A stretch of 64,000 nt of DNA from NCBI GenBank assembly GCA_973895155.1, contig OZ316892.1:22816001-22880000 (forward strand), read 5' to 3'. Below the pieces are notes generated by a model, which saw nothing but the letters and a program-made list of their open reading frames with translations, made no database searches and was not told where the DNA came from. Shown here piece after piece: positions 12,331 through 25,600 of this stretch; within the stretch, counting starts at the first letter, position 1; each line of letters opens with the position of its first letter. This stretch comes from Marsupella aquatica. Lineage: Eukaryota; Marchantiophyta. A program made the translations under genes and the position numbers.

Positions 12331-15300
12331 ATCACGGGTATACATTTGACTAGTACCCATTTAAAAGAAATGCTTCATGAAGTGATTCGTTGACAATTAG
12401 TAGTTCCAAAAAATGTTTGCCTTGTTTTCTCCTCTTCTTTTGGGTGTCTTGAACTAGTTAGGGTGTCTCAAACTAGCTGTTTTTCTTCTTTTTCCAGTGA
12501 GTTATCTCCCTTTTTCTTTGAGTCGGCCGGTGTAGGAAATTGGCATCCACAACCCCTAACCACAACCCAACTTTTGTGCATAATCCAAGAGGTTTTGAGA
12601 GGGTCACAACACATCCTAGGAGTGACTCAACATCACCCATTTTGAATACTCTCTTTGGGATTGTACCTCGCAATTGGGCATCTTTTATTTCTTGGAAGTG
12701 CAATATACATTTTCAGCAAAACTGAAACCACAATGGACCTAAATCTTTGACAAAATACTCAGATGGCCTAGTGCAATCTAGATGACTACAGAAAAAATGT
12801 TTGTGTATCAGATAACAGTTTTTCTTTGTAAGCAAATCCATACGTTCTGTTTGAAACTAAGGTGGTCCATCCAATGCTGGGCAGTTTAGAATATTATTTT
12901 AGAAATAGCAAAAATGGAAAAACATCACTCATTCTCATTGTGGTAGTCTTGAACAAATACTGAGGTCATTGTTTATTTATTGACCCGTTTAAGGATCACA
13001 GCTAAGTTACAATAAATTTTGTTTGAAGGCAAAAACCCCCGCAATAACCTCCTGCTCATGAAAAATAAATCTGAAGTTTGTAATTGTGCTTTTGGGTTAG
13101 TTCACCCAAATTAGGGTCATATTAAGTTACTTAGCGTCCCTGTGCCGTGAATTTGTGTGTTCTTCATGCAAAAGCATGTGTTGGGGGAACTTTCAACTTC
13201 ACTTAGTACTTGGGGGTTCAGTAGAACGTATTGTTCAACTTGGGTTTTATTTAATTATTGTTGAGGCAGAAATCTTCAATCACATTTTGTTATTCCCTGG
13301 ATTAGATGCTCTTGGTCAATCCTGACATCCTACTGCTTTACACATTGGATATTATCCAATTTTCTATCAAGCCTTACATTATACAAGGACTTACACCTCC
13401 ACAATGGCCATTCTTATCATCGAGTTTGTGTCATATTCATTTTACTTTGCATTTTATAGACTTGTCCTTAGATCTCAAGTATTCCAGGTGATTATGCCTT
13501 GATGATAATTATGATATATGTGATGTGATGTGACTAGAAGACGGACCAAAGCAGAAACATGTAACCTCTATTGCTGTTCAAATTTACACAACAAGGACAA
13601 GCGGGCACCCAATGAAGGAACATGTGGCCTATATCGTGGGTCAAGTTCAATTGTCCATTCCATACTTTTCACTATGTATTTAATGGTGATTTAATTGTTT
13701 ATGACTAAGTTAGGTTATTAACTAAAACTGCGCATCCCATGACTCACAAAAATCAGGATGAACAGCTTTTTAAAATATAAGGGGAATATCTGATTTTTAA
13801 TTGATTTCTTCTCCATCTTTCTTGGAACCACAAACTTGATGCTCAAATCAAAATGTCTAAATTCGGGAACATGGACCCAGCTCTCTTTTTTTTCCTAGTA
13901 CAATCAATAATGAGCATTATTATACCAACGAAATATTCTAAGTCAGTACAAAGCTTGAGAGCAGTGCATGTGAGTTATATGGGCTTTTTGTCAAGCATTT
14001 TGATCCGTTGGATTTTATTTCTTATATTCAACAAAAACATTAAATAAGCATGAACTTCTTACCCGCAAATGTGTATATGTACACCAATAGTATTGTTTTA
14101 ACTCTTTTAGAGTGTTCTTATGTCTTGGTGATTCTCGCATGGTTGCAATTTTCAATGCGACTATTCTTCACAAACATCTAGAAGAGTACATCCACAGTTT
14201 GCTCCCACTATGTTTCAATTTTTTTTATTAGTTTCCCATTGACTATTTAAATGGGAAAAAATTCAGCACAAATGGTTGAGGACTACTCCTTGGAGGTCCC
14301 ATCAAGTACAAAGTGAAGGGATTCATCACCAGTCAAGTTTTTTCTATTATTTTTATCCACTACAGTTGTGAATTATTCCATGCAATTCAAAAATCTAAAC
14401 CGAAAAAACCCTTTATAGGCAGTCCACAGAAAATGGACACCTTACTCCTACGAGGGAGACACAAAATCAATAGACTCAACATTATTGGGAACATTATCAC
14501 TATTACGTATTCTAGGAACCCATGCGTCTATAATTTTTACTTCCATAACTTGAATTGTTTGAAAAGATGCTTGACACAGACCACTGGAACTGGCATAGAC
14601 CATACTGAAACATGATTTTCTATTCAAATATCACCAGGTGTTTTTGTAGAATTCTGCTCTTTGTGGTCATCAAACGTGCTTCAACCATTGATGTCATGAG
14701 GTCATATGGAGCGTCAAATATTGCGGTCCGCAATTCTAGTCAGGAAGAAAGGTTACCGATGTGTAACCTTTTTTACTAGGTGCCACCATTTCCATAACTC
14801 TGTCCCCAGAAAATCTTGCCTGATGATCTTTTTTCCAGGCAGATATTAAGTATGATTTGCCTGTTTGGGCTGGGGTTACTATTTGAAACATGTTCCCACA
14901 AAGTTCAGAAAAATTTTCTAACTCCCACTCGTTAACAATTCCTCACTTTCTGGTCAGAGGATTACAGACTAGTAACACACATACTAAACTGTTGTTTCCA
15001 CTCCTTAGCAATTTTTCACTTTCTGGTTAGAGGATTACAGACTAGGAACACACATACCAAACTGGCATTACGTCCAAGCAACAACTTCTTGTGTTTCTGG
15101 CACTAAAATGGATTCTCCCTTGGCAAGAAAAAGAAAAACTTAATTATTATCAAGTGACAATAAAACACAATTTTGCATCCAATGACAACAAATACAGATA
15201 GCAAGAAACGTAAGCTCACCAAACTATTACTGAATGAAACATAAGCAAGCATCACTCGAGAATTTGTTTTTAATTTTTAATTTTAATTTTAATTTATCAC

Positions 15301-18300
15301 TCGGAGAATATATGATTCTTCTAGCACATTCTAGCACTTATTGATGATGACGAGAGGATAAATAGTACTTTCTATGATACTAAATGAGATCTTGGCTCTC
15401 CCCCCAACACACATACACAACACCGATCACACTGAAAAGCAGAACCGAAAAGGGATAATGTAGTCAACATGTGGGTGGGGATTCCAAAACATTCTCCACA
15501 TCTCCTGGGTATACAGAAACTCCATTATAAACCAATCACAGAAAGTTAAATCAAAGAATGGAGTACTAAATTCATTAGTACTAACGGAGTACTAATGGAC
15601 CCAACAAGTACCCAATAATGTATTTTGCAGAATCAAATCAAAATTATTTATAATCAAATGATTACTATAGAAGTACAAGTAATTTTAGTCTAGCCTAGGT
15701 GTGATACAAAAGTGGAAGCTAGAGTGCAAGCTCAATTCCACCTTTTCTAAACAAGGAGATGAAAGTCATGTGATCCCCACATCTTTCATCTCTAGCCTCC
15801 AGGCCAGTTTTATTTGAAAAGAATCATATTCAAGCATTTGTTGAAGCATCTGATTCCCTAGGGTGATTGCATTGCTTCAAAAGAGTCCTCACTGGGTCAT
15901 ATGCCTCTTCAATACAGAAAATATTGGGATCAGATATTATATTGAGAAGGCAAAAACGGTAGTCCTACAAGCTGTCAATTTATATTTTCTCCATGAAAAA
16001 ACTTCCAGGGGTATTGGAATGGTTTTAAAAAACCACATGATCCCTCAATATGCACAAAACATGCACTAACACATGATGTTATATGGGTCTAATCCTCCTT
16101 GTCCCAAACTACTAGATTGTGTTTTGGATCTTGTTACAAATAAACTAGTATGAAAGTCCAACAGCCACCAATAACTGCTAATTCGAGTTGATGGAACTTC
16201 ATCTTATCATTCAAAAAATCTCAGAAAGAACCAATGCCAGTCAACTTTTGATTTTCCTGACAAATTTTCTAATACTTTTTAGATATTTTCCATAGCTTCA
16301 ATTTCCATTTTCAGCAACAGAAAAAACATATCCAACAGTGTTAAATAATTTTCCACCTTACAATGTCAGCAGAGCAAAAGCTTGGACAAGATGAATGGAA
16401 GCAAGCTTAACAATATGAATTTGCCTGGCATGAATCAATTGCAGTCAAACAAGTCAGTAAACCCACATAGTCTAACTCCTTTCACCATGATAAGGAGCTA
16501 TCCATCCCCAGGACCTACCACAAACAAGAGCTCATCAGAAGTTGAATCTCAGCATAGAACTTTGAGGCCGCACCAAAACTTACACGTTGTCCGGGCGGAA
16601 AGCTTTGTTGCATTAGGGGGCTGGGTTTTGCCAGTTATTCAGTGTCATGGCTTGGGAGATGAGGATGTGAGGGAGAATGTCTCATTCCATCCTGACTTCA
16701 TCAAAGAAGCATGATAATTTAAGTACTGGAATGTAATCTTCATGTCTGTGCAGTTAACCTGCTCACCTGGCTTTTATATATTTTTACCAGATTATCAGAT
16801 TTCTTCTTTTGGACCCCTCTTGTCCTGTTGTTCTTAAGTAGGCAGTAGCTGAAAATAGACATGAACTAAATCAGTTTGGCACGGATTCCTGAAACCCTCC
16901 TCTTCGGGACTAATAAATGCATAGATTCAGAGTTTTCTTTTGCCTCTCTGCACTGCAGGTTTAGATAGGACTAACTAGAAAGCTATTTATGTTGGCTGCT
17001 CCTCCTCACTCCCTCCCCTCCTCCTTGTCAGGGTGTCTTTATAAAACGGATGGTGGCAACACTTTGCATTACAATTCTCATCTCCACCCTATGTTTATGA
17101 TCTTTGGCCAAAGAAGCCACTTTGTGTGAAAGTTTACCATCTTCATCTAACTTGAAGTGGTCTAAAGAAGGGGAGTATATCTGAGTTTTTAGCCGGCACA
17201 TTTATGATAGCTGATTTTCTGACACTGACTATACAATAGCCTTTAGAGCGCAACTCATGTAAAGGCCCCCTTAGTTCGAGCTGCATGTAGGGTATCCACG
17301 TTGCCTTTTTGGACTCGAACCTCGGGAGGTTGACTATCAAAAATCTTAAGAACCACGTGCAATCCAAAATATGTATTTTTCATTAAAAATTAGCTAAAAA
17401 AAATTTAAGCGTAGGAAGCAAAAGAAGGTATTATAAATCCAAATTCTAAAATATTCTCTAATATATGCCATTTATAAAGTAAAATAGGTCATTAATATTG
17501 AAAACAGAGAATACTTTCGGAATATTCCCATTATAAATTAGGTGTGTTTGTATTAGGCTAAGATCGCACGTGGTACCCCAAAATATACACTAAATTAACC
17601 CCTCGAGACTCGAACACAAATGAAAGTATACAACTTAGGAAGGACATAGAGTAGATCTGTTTACACAATCTCATGATGACACAAAATAAACTCTGGTTAA
17701 CAAAATCAGTTCTGCTTTTGTTTGTGATCCTAGTCAAAATAATCATCATCCTGTTTCTGATTTTTACACTGATGATAAAGAAACAAAAGCCCAGATGGAA
17801 GGATACATTGTTCCTACTCATCCCCATGGAGTGGGTAAAGCAATAGTTACTTTTACACAAAAAAGAAAAATGAATTGGTCATGGATTGCCAGTTGACTAC
17901 TTTCACGACCTTGGGGAGAAAGTAGTCAAGACGACATGTTAATAGTAATGGCATGACATCTTGACGTCTTGATGTCTTTCAGGTTCAAGGTTGTCAAGTC
18001 AATAAGTTACCAAGTAAACTGGTTTGATAATGTATTTGAGACCGGCTGCAAACGGCGAGGAGACCATTTACAGGTCACATTTCAATAAAAAGTGAAAATA
18101 ATATTATTTGAGTCAACTCAAATGTTTTGAGCGGGTCCATCCAAACTTATCCAATCCATCTGGGCTTCATAGACACAGCGGAGGTCCATCTTGTCTTTAG
18201 TTTTGATGATAAACATGAAAAAAACCAATTGGAAAATGATATATTTATTTAATATGCATTTGACAAATTGTGATATGAAGCCCAGATTGACCTCTAGGTT

Positions 18301-18590
18301 TGTCAAAATTCTTCCGTGTATTTTTGCAATTCAGATGTACCAATTTTTGTTCACATTGTCATAAGGAATTTTCCTAATTAGACCATCCTGATTGTATGGT
18401 TTTTATCTATGGTCCATGGGAACATCATTTTGAACTGTTTGGCAATCAAATACACATACTTAGTCACTAAATTGATTCTTATAGATTCCATGGGAAAGTG
18501 GTTGCACAAGCCCTGTTGTTTTTCTAAAATTTTATCGTTAATTACATGTGCAAGGATTTTTTTGGGACAGATTAAATTAAATTGATAAAA
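12331..18590. other. AT-rich intergenic DNA without a recognisable gene
   Basis: AT content rises clearly after about 12.3 kb and stop codons are frequent in all frames. A degenerate TTTTAA-type run lies at about 15264-15295. The longest frame, 16382-16714, is Asn/Ser-rich and matches no family. A perfect RNA polymerase III B-box on the minus strand, GGTTCGAGTCC at 17311-17321, may mark an old tRNA-derived SINE, but I could not define its ends. Confidence 0.5.
14936..15063. repeat. Two-copy tandem duplication, about 73-bp unit
   Basis: Two adjacent copies share CACTTTCTGG, AGAGGATTACAGACTAG and AACACACATAC. The CACTTTCTGG blocks start at 14944 and 15017. The copies differ at several bases, so the duplication is not very recent. 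Confidence 0.85.
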
Positions 18591-18599
18591 TGATGGTCT

Positions 18600-19244
18600 A
18601 TGGTACCTTCAAAGTCTCAAACCAAATCTTCCCGTTCTATTTACAAGAGTTTACCCACTTCTTGCACATGTGGGAAGCCTTGTGATGCCACAGGGGTCCA
18701 TCTTCTTCGGTGCCATTTGGGAGGTGAAACCAGAGTTGTTCGTGATGCTATGAGAGATGCTATTGTTCAGGTTCTCTCTGGGTCTTTGGTACACGTGTGA
18801 CGGGAAGCGATGCTCGAGTTACCTGGTCCTCCCCCATAGAGCTTGCGGGTTGATCTGACCATGGTCCGTGATGCTCAATGTACTATGGCGGATGTTGTGG
18901 TGGCAAACCCTTTGCGGCAGGACCTCATTGAGATAGCGTCAACAACTGTAGGGGCAGCAGCTTCCAAGGCGGCCTCGACAAAGGAGGCAAAATATGCTGC
19001 TCGACCCTCATCTGATACCTTTCTCCCCCTCGCTATTGAGATCTTTGGGCATCTTCATCATCAGCTTGATGGCCTTCTTCGACAGGCTGCTCGTGATATT
19101 CACGGACGGATGGGTTCCTCCGGACCACCACTATCCATCTTGACCACACACTTTTGTCAGCGCATTTCAGTAGCCTTACAATGTGCCCAGGCTCGAGCCA
19201 TTTATTGTCGATCCCTCACAGTGGGCACCACTATGCCCCCGTAG
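18600..19244 (+). pseudogene. Broken retroelement fragment resembling a LINE C-terminal region
   Basis: One plus-strand frame reads about 215 codons and is interrupted by TGA at 18798-18800 and TAG at 18837-18839. The first part has a zinc-knuckle-like pattern (CTCGKPCDATGVHLLRCHLG). The later part has MADVVVANPL, then FLPLAIEIFGHLHHQLDG and an Ala/Arg-rich end. From memory of the family, a CxCG...H...C motif followed by a DVVV-NP segment and an FxPLAxExFG segment is typical of the region downstream of the reverse transcriptase domain in non-LTR retroelement polyproteins. I see no reverse transcriptase motif upstream, so the copy appears 5'-truncated. No poly(A) tail or target duplication was found. 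A decayed host gene is the alternative. Confidence 0.5.
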
Positions 19245-20239
19245 ACACTAGCCCCCCTAGAGGACATTCATGTCCCACTTGTTGATTTGGTTAGGACATT
19301 GGATGTCACCCATTAGCTCTTCTCACATATTCCAATGTGGAGACTAGTCATTGAGTTTGCTCTCATGTAATATTTGACATTTTTCTCTTTTTATTGGGCC
19401 TTTTTTTAGGTTTATATTTGCTTTTCTTTTTTCTGGTTAAGTGTTTGTTCTCTTTGGAATTATTTTTTCTTTCCTTCTATTATACTTTGTTTTTCCCTTA
19501 TTCATAATTTTTTGTGCACTTCATGCTAAAATTTAGAGGCATAAAATAAATCAAATCCTTAGATGTGCGGGATGATTGGAAACTATAAACTTTAATGAAT
19601 TAAATTAAATGGAATTGTTCAATGCGGATGCCCCCTTTTCATTGTCGCCTGCAAAGAAACGCCTACAGCCATCTCTTTACTGGCAAAGAGTACTCCTTCT
19701 CTTGAGGAGAGAGCCTTATTAAAGACCTCACATTTCCTTTTTGTTCTGAGTCAGAAATAGATCTCCAGAATTCCGGACACCATTAGAAAATACTTCACAC
19801 CTGACCCAAGATAAAGGCCCCTTATCTGGCCAGACTTTCTGGGGGCCACATCTTCCGTCGATTTCGACTCTCAGTAATTGGCCCTCAAGTTTTACGACTG
19901 GGCATGCAACTCCTCCTTCAGGTACAGCCCAAAGTAATTCGCAATAAAGAGTGAGGGCTATTAAAATCCTTATCCTGGACTGGGTTTTTCATTGCCTATA
20001 CATCTCAACCGTTAACTCAGGTCAGGGATTATCAATGGTTAAGATGTCACCGCCACCATTAATGTTTTCCTGATGGAAATTCTCAGGTGTCCGAAATCGA
20101 ATTAAATTGCCGTTTGTTGAGATGTTACTAAGTGAAATAATGTCGTTTTCCACCCGTGCTGTAAGAAGTCAGTCCTTTCTTATTATAGTTATTATTATAT
20201 TATTAGTCAGATGCTCGTGGGTTCTGGGAGAGGTTTTGC
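19245..20239. other. AT-rich intergenic DNA
   Basis: Nothing recognisable. The first 150 bp may be the 3' end of the broken retroelement before it. T-rich tracts follow at about 19375-19510. Confidence 0.5.
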
Positions 20240-20510
20240 TATGAATAAAATGTCCAACCGACGGCAAGATCTTGAGGTGAGGGAAAACTATCAAGGCAAG
20301 AGCAAGATGTCGAGGCAAATATGTCCAACTTAGGGCAAGATGTTGAGGAGAGGCAAAGAGGAGCGACAAAGATATCAAGGCAAGGGCAAGATGTTGAGGA
20401 GAGGCAAAGATATCCAGGCAAGGAAAAGATGTTGAGACGAAGGCAAGATATCAAGGTGAGGGATAGATGTTGAGGTAAGGCAAAGACTTCAAAGCGAGGC
20501 AAAAGACAAA
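20240..20510. repeat. Degenerate tandem array of a GATGTTGAGG/GGCAAAGATATC-type motif
   Basis: Short purine-rich units alternate between GATGTTGAGG-like and AGATATCAAGGCAAGG-like words, roughly every 20-30 bp, over about 270 bp. A related block follows at 20805-21000. The reverse strand stays open as a Leu/Ser/Pro/Cys string, which reflects the repeat and not a gene. Confidence 0.8.
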
Positions 20511-20804
20511 TAAGTAGGGAGAAAGTTAATGTTCAAAAAATAAAGTAAATGAAACCAAAGCCAAAGATAAACACAAAAGGCAAAGTGGGAGGAACCCAAC
20601 ATACCAAAAGGGAGTTAGAGTAGATTGTATTCAGAGCTATGGAGTTTTGCAGATCAAGGGTCACCAAAAAACTTATATTCCATCAAATGGTTGAGGTCAA
20701 ATCTGGCCCATTCTTGCTTTTTTAAGCAAATGATGCCGAAATGGATGGGATCCCTCATTATATTGTGTGATAGCCCAATCCTTGTGGGTTACACAGAAGA
20801 TTTC

Positions 20805-21000
20805 AAGGTGAGACAAGGATGTCAAGTCAAAGGAAAGATGTAAAAGGCAAGGTTCAAATGTTGAGGAGTGAGAAAATGTCAAGGCCGAGGAAAGACGTTG
20901 AGGCTAGACAAAGATGTTGAGGCGTGAGACAATGTCGAGGTCGAGGAAAGACGTTGAGGTTAGACAAAAATGTTGAGGCAAGATAACTATGTCGAGGAGT
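20805..21000. repeat. Second block of the GATGTTGAGG repeat, with a 60-bp duplication
   Basis: This block contains two adjacent copies of about 60 bp. Each runs AATGTC-AGG-CGAGGAAAGACGTTGAGG, then TAGACAAA-ATGTTGAGGC. It belongs to the same motif family as 20240-20510, and nearly 300 bp of unrelated sequence separates the two. Confidence 0.8.
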
Positions 21001-21150
21001 TTAAGTTTTTTGATAAATAAGTATTTTGTATGCACAACAAATAGGTTTTTCCAGCTATAAGTTTCCCATATAGCAAAAGCTCTTGGCTGGCAAAAACATT
21101 ATCCCCATTTTTCCCCCTATATCCATTACTCTCTTTGTAGTTTTTCCATT

Positions 21151-21424
21151 TCCTTAAGTTTATTTTAATTTCCTTTTCCATTTATCTTTTCTCTCTATCT
21201 TGGGAAGCCAGCCCTCTCCCCTCTCCCTCCTTGTGGCCTTAAGTCTCCTTGAGTTTATTTTAATTTACTTTTTCCATTTATCTCTTCTCGTTATCTTGGG
21301 AAGCCAGCCCTCCCCTCCTTGTGGCTTTAAGTCTCCTTAGCTTTATTTTACTTTCCTTTTTTCGATATATTTTTTCTCTCGATCTTGGGAAGCCAGCCCT
21401 CTCCCTCCTTATGGCTTTAAGTCT
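21151..21424. repeat. Three-copy tandem repeat, about 90-bp unit
   Basis: Each copy runs TCCTT-AG-TTTATTTTA, a T-rich part, ATCTTGGGAAGCCAGCCCT, CTCCCTCCTT-TGGC and TTAAGTC. Copies are at about 21151-21246, 21247-21334 and 21335-21424. Confidence 0.88.
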
Positions 21425-22468
21425 CCAGGGAATATGCGAGGGAATATGGTATTCATGGGAGACTAATAGATTTAATATATTCCATAATTGCCCTTCGCTA
21501 ACAATTATTGTTGGAGAGGTACCATCATACAGGTGACATTGCTTGCACCTATTATTAATAAGTAGAACAGGATCCTCCATAGTAGATTGTACTTAAAATT
21601 CACTTACACATACATAGCTTGCGCATTAGTGTAGGACCACTAAAGAACAATAAGGGGGGAGTCAAGAAAGTTTTCCGATCATCCGACGGTAATTAAAATC
21701 TGATTTTAAATGGACGACTAGGATTAGATCCGACCTTTTTTGGTTTTTGTATGCAGACCAAATCCAAAAAATGGTGAGATTCCATATTATAGATGTAGAT
21801 ATTGAATATGGCCTGGGAAAAGCTTGAATGGATCTTAAAGCTTGAATAGCAACTAGAATGGACCATTCCAGATTGACCATTTTGAAACGTTGGTCTGAAC
21901 TGAAATAGTTTACTTTATTTGGTTAAATATACTAAAAGCTGAACGTGGTTGAGACCCTTTGCATGTTGGTGTCTGGTTGGCTTTCTTCAAAAGTTGGAAA
22001 AGAAGGATCGTTTTTTCTAGGAGGGGACAATGATCCTTTTGAGAAATCTTGGGGTAGAATATTTCAACCAAAAAGAGATACAAGTAGTTGGCTTTTAGGG
22101 GGGTCTTTGAGTTTTCAATTTGACTTTAAGATCCGGGAACCGTAGTGTGCCCCTTCTTAAGAAAGGAACCTGCCTTTGTGTACAAGTGATAGAATCAGAT
22201 CAACAACCTCCTGTTGTATCCAATTGAAGTGGAGACCGTGGGCTATGAGCAAGAATGAAATACACGTTGGCTGTGGAGGGCTGTCCCTTTTCCAACTTTG
22301 TTTATGATTACCATAGTGTCATCCGGGGTGTCATCCCACTTAGAACAATAAGTAAATACTACGAGAATGTTGTTCCCATAAACAAACTATTTCGGGGTCT
22401 TTCTCAAACCTTTCGCATGTTAGGTTTTAGCAAACTCTAAGCATCCTGGAGCACACTGATATTTTGGA
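21425..22468. other. Intergenic DNA, nothing recognised
   Basis: Short open frames only. I see no transposon ends or RNA genes here. Confidence 0.5.
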
Positions 22469-22606
22469 GCATAGATTGTTTCTAAATTTTATAATTAAAG
22501 CAGGAATAAAATTCAGTCCTTGAGTTATTTTCTGACAGCATAGATTGTTTCTAAATTTTATAATTAAAGCAGGAATAAAATTCAGTCCTTGAGTTATTTT
22601 CTGACA
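22469..22606. repeat. Perfect 69-bp tandem duplication
   Basis: Copies at 22469-22537 and 22538-22606 appear identical by eye, each starting GCATAGATTG and ending TTTTCTGACA. The perfect match points to a recent duplication or recent homogenisation. Confidence 0.95.
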
Positions 22607-25600
22607 TGAAAATGAATTAATGTTTTGCACAGGGCCTATGCAATCGCAGATGGAATCCACAGTTCTATTCTTTGCAGGGAAGGTTGTGTGCCTATGCTTT
22701 GGTAGAAACCCACTTTGCAATTGACAGACTAGTTCAGGATCAAACGATCATGTTACATGGAAAATTCAATTTTCAAAACAGTCCATTTGAGACAACTTTC
22801 GACAATACCAGAGATTGCTTTCAGAATACTTCCTGAGAGTTACAATTGTCTCCCAATCTTTGGACTATGGCTTGAGAAAATTAGTCTAAGTAGTGATAAG
22901 TCAGTGTTCAATGAGAGCTGCTCATAATCTTGATGAAAATAATCATGGAAAATGCTTTTGATGCTTTATATTGACAGGCTCAAATTTTGCCACTAGCTTA
23001 GGGTCAAAGTGTAGGAAATAGCTTGACAAAAGAACTAAAGCCCTCCTGAAAACTCAAAGACCTGGTAGAGCTCCACCTGAATCCTCCTACTTCAAAATTC
23101 ATGTTAGTATGTTAATGACCAAGTTGTTTTAGAGGGAAGTATGTCAGATTTGGGCAGCAAGGGGACTCCTAGGATTACACTTATATCAGAATTTGGATTG
23201 CAAGCAAGCTAAACGTGGAATGAGAGATGTATGGAGAAACCTGGAGGGCAAGATCACTCTGGGAATTAAAAGTACATCAGAACTTGGACTGCAAGTTAAA
23301 TGTGAGAGAAATACAATCTGTCGTGACTAAGTCCAGGCTCCCCCAGAAGGCCCCACACTATGTTATAAAGTGCACGGAATATGTTTTGTGCACTTGTCCA
23401 TGTGTAGTTGGTCGCGCTACCAAGTAAGTGCATGGGAAATTATTTATGGGCTAGCTTTCTCATATGTGTTTGCACACATCTGGCTCCTCATATCCTTAGC
23501 CCCATACTAAACTCAAAGGGGAGTAGTGCACAAATCTACTTTGTTGAATTGCCTAGTACACTTATCAATAAATGCCTCTTATGTATGCATCACATTTAGT
23601 GATAAACACATGTGTAGATATACAATTCTTCATTTACACACAATGCATTTATCTGGTACATAATCGGAAGGAAAGCACTGTATTACTAGGGGCCTTCACT
23701 ACAGGCCTGCAGTTAGCCACAAAGGCACAAACTGCACTTATATATGGTGCAGTTATTCACTGTAGATTGTGGAGAATAATGGAGACAGGAGGTCTTCTCT
23801 ACGAGGTAGTTGTGTAAATACAGAGAAGGGTGCAATTAAAGCGCTTACACTCAAACACAGGGACATCTGTCTTGCCTTATATTCGGCTTGCATGTTGGGT
23901 GCCTTCTCTATACGTGAGATTATTTTCTTTTTCCACGTTTTCTTAGTGGGGGACTTTTAATAGGTTCTCGTTCGTCGATGCCTCAAGGTTTTTCTTTAAT
24001 TTTAATTCTGTATGCATGATTTTTATTTTATTTTAGTAATAGAAATTATTTTTTTGCAAACGACAGGATGAAACTGGTTTCCTTTCCCACGTTTTCCTAG
24101 TGGGGACCTTTTATAGGTTTGATTTGTTTCGTACTTCACATTTTATTTTGTTGTTTTTCTGAAGGCATGATCTTTATGTTTTTCTGAGTCAATAATGTAG
24201 TGCAAATGATAGGAGAAAAAATTGCACGGAGCAGAGAAGGAAAAGTAATTATACATTAAAATATGACATATACAATGTACAACATCCCTTCATATCATGA
24301 TAATCCTCATTATTTTCTTTAAATCAATGAATGAACATAGTATATTATCACATTTTGATGTGTGATCACCAGCTGGGTAAAGACCTCTGCTCCAAGAGAC
24401 GGTAGGCACCAAGGCTCTTTTTACTTCCCAAAGTGAAACATTTCTGAAATGAGTAAAAAGGAAATCTGAGAGCCAAAAGTTATGTTTCAAACAAGGAACC
24501 CCCCAGAGTAAAGGAGCAAGAGTTTTGAATGCCAATAAACCTTTACTACAGTAGCTATCAATGTTTACCCTTCATGACCTACTCCCCACAGGAAGGTGAG
24601 AAGAGTGTTGTGCACATAAATCTAGTACGCTTGCTTTCAAAGTTTACCCTTCATGATCTACTCTACAGAATGAAATCATAGGTTTCCATTGCTAAATAAA
24701 ATATGAATTTGATATTTACACAATGTTTGTGAACAGAGATGTGCATGGGAATCTGGGTACACTGATCCTTTAGTGTGCATACACACAGGTATTCTGGTGA
24801 ATACAAGTAAATACTCCAGGTCTTCAATAGCTATTTGTGAGCACCTCACCACATCTGTGTAGGGGTGGCCCCCAAAAAAACTTCAATGTAGGCTCAGCTG
24901 GATTCACGATTTTCAGGAAAGGAGCTTGCGCTAAGGACAAAACAAGACTAGTAGGCAAGTGTTGTTGCAGCTTTTGGGGAATGGGACCACATTTTCATTT
25001 CTCGAAACCAGACACCCCAAGAAAAGTTACGTTACTCCATGCATGCTGAATAGTCAAAGGTCTCCCCAGTTTCCTAGATTGTGTTCTTCTCTTTATCTAC
25101 AGTACCTATCTAGGCTTTGGGGGTTTCAATAATAAATTAAATTCGAACGGAGCGGAACGACTAAAATAGAAGAACGGGAGAGAATATAGAAAAAGCGTCT
25201 CCTAACATATTGCAGCAAGAAGAAGCTTAAAACGGGAATTTATATCACATGCCAAATAACACGAGCGCCAAAATGGGAGACAAGATCCAAAGGGAGGGGA
25301 CCCAATAAAGAGGGAAAAGAAGGGAGACTAAAAAACTGTGGGTGGCGAATAAAACACCCAAACTAAGCGTGAATCGTTCATAGGTCATGTGTATCCAACG
25401 CCACCCCATTATGGAACATACCGGGAGTCGAGCCCCCTCACCACTAGGATTCATGGCTGCACTCCCCAGAAGGTGCTTACAGTATTGCTTCTGCTCATTT
25501 TTTATTGTTTTATTTCTTTTGGCCACAAGGTGCCTTGACTACTAACTCCCCTCAAGGGGCTGCTGTAGCTTTGCTTAATTTTTAATTGTTTGTGGTTGAC

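Noticed and set aside
16382-16714. 110-codon frame as a gene
   Set aside because: No family resemblance, no splice context and AT-rich surroundings; it is compatible with chance.
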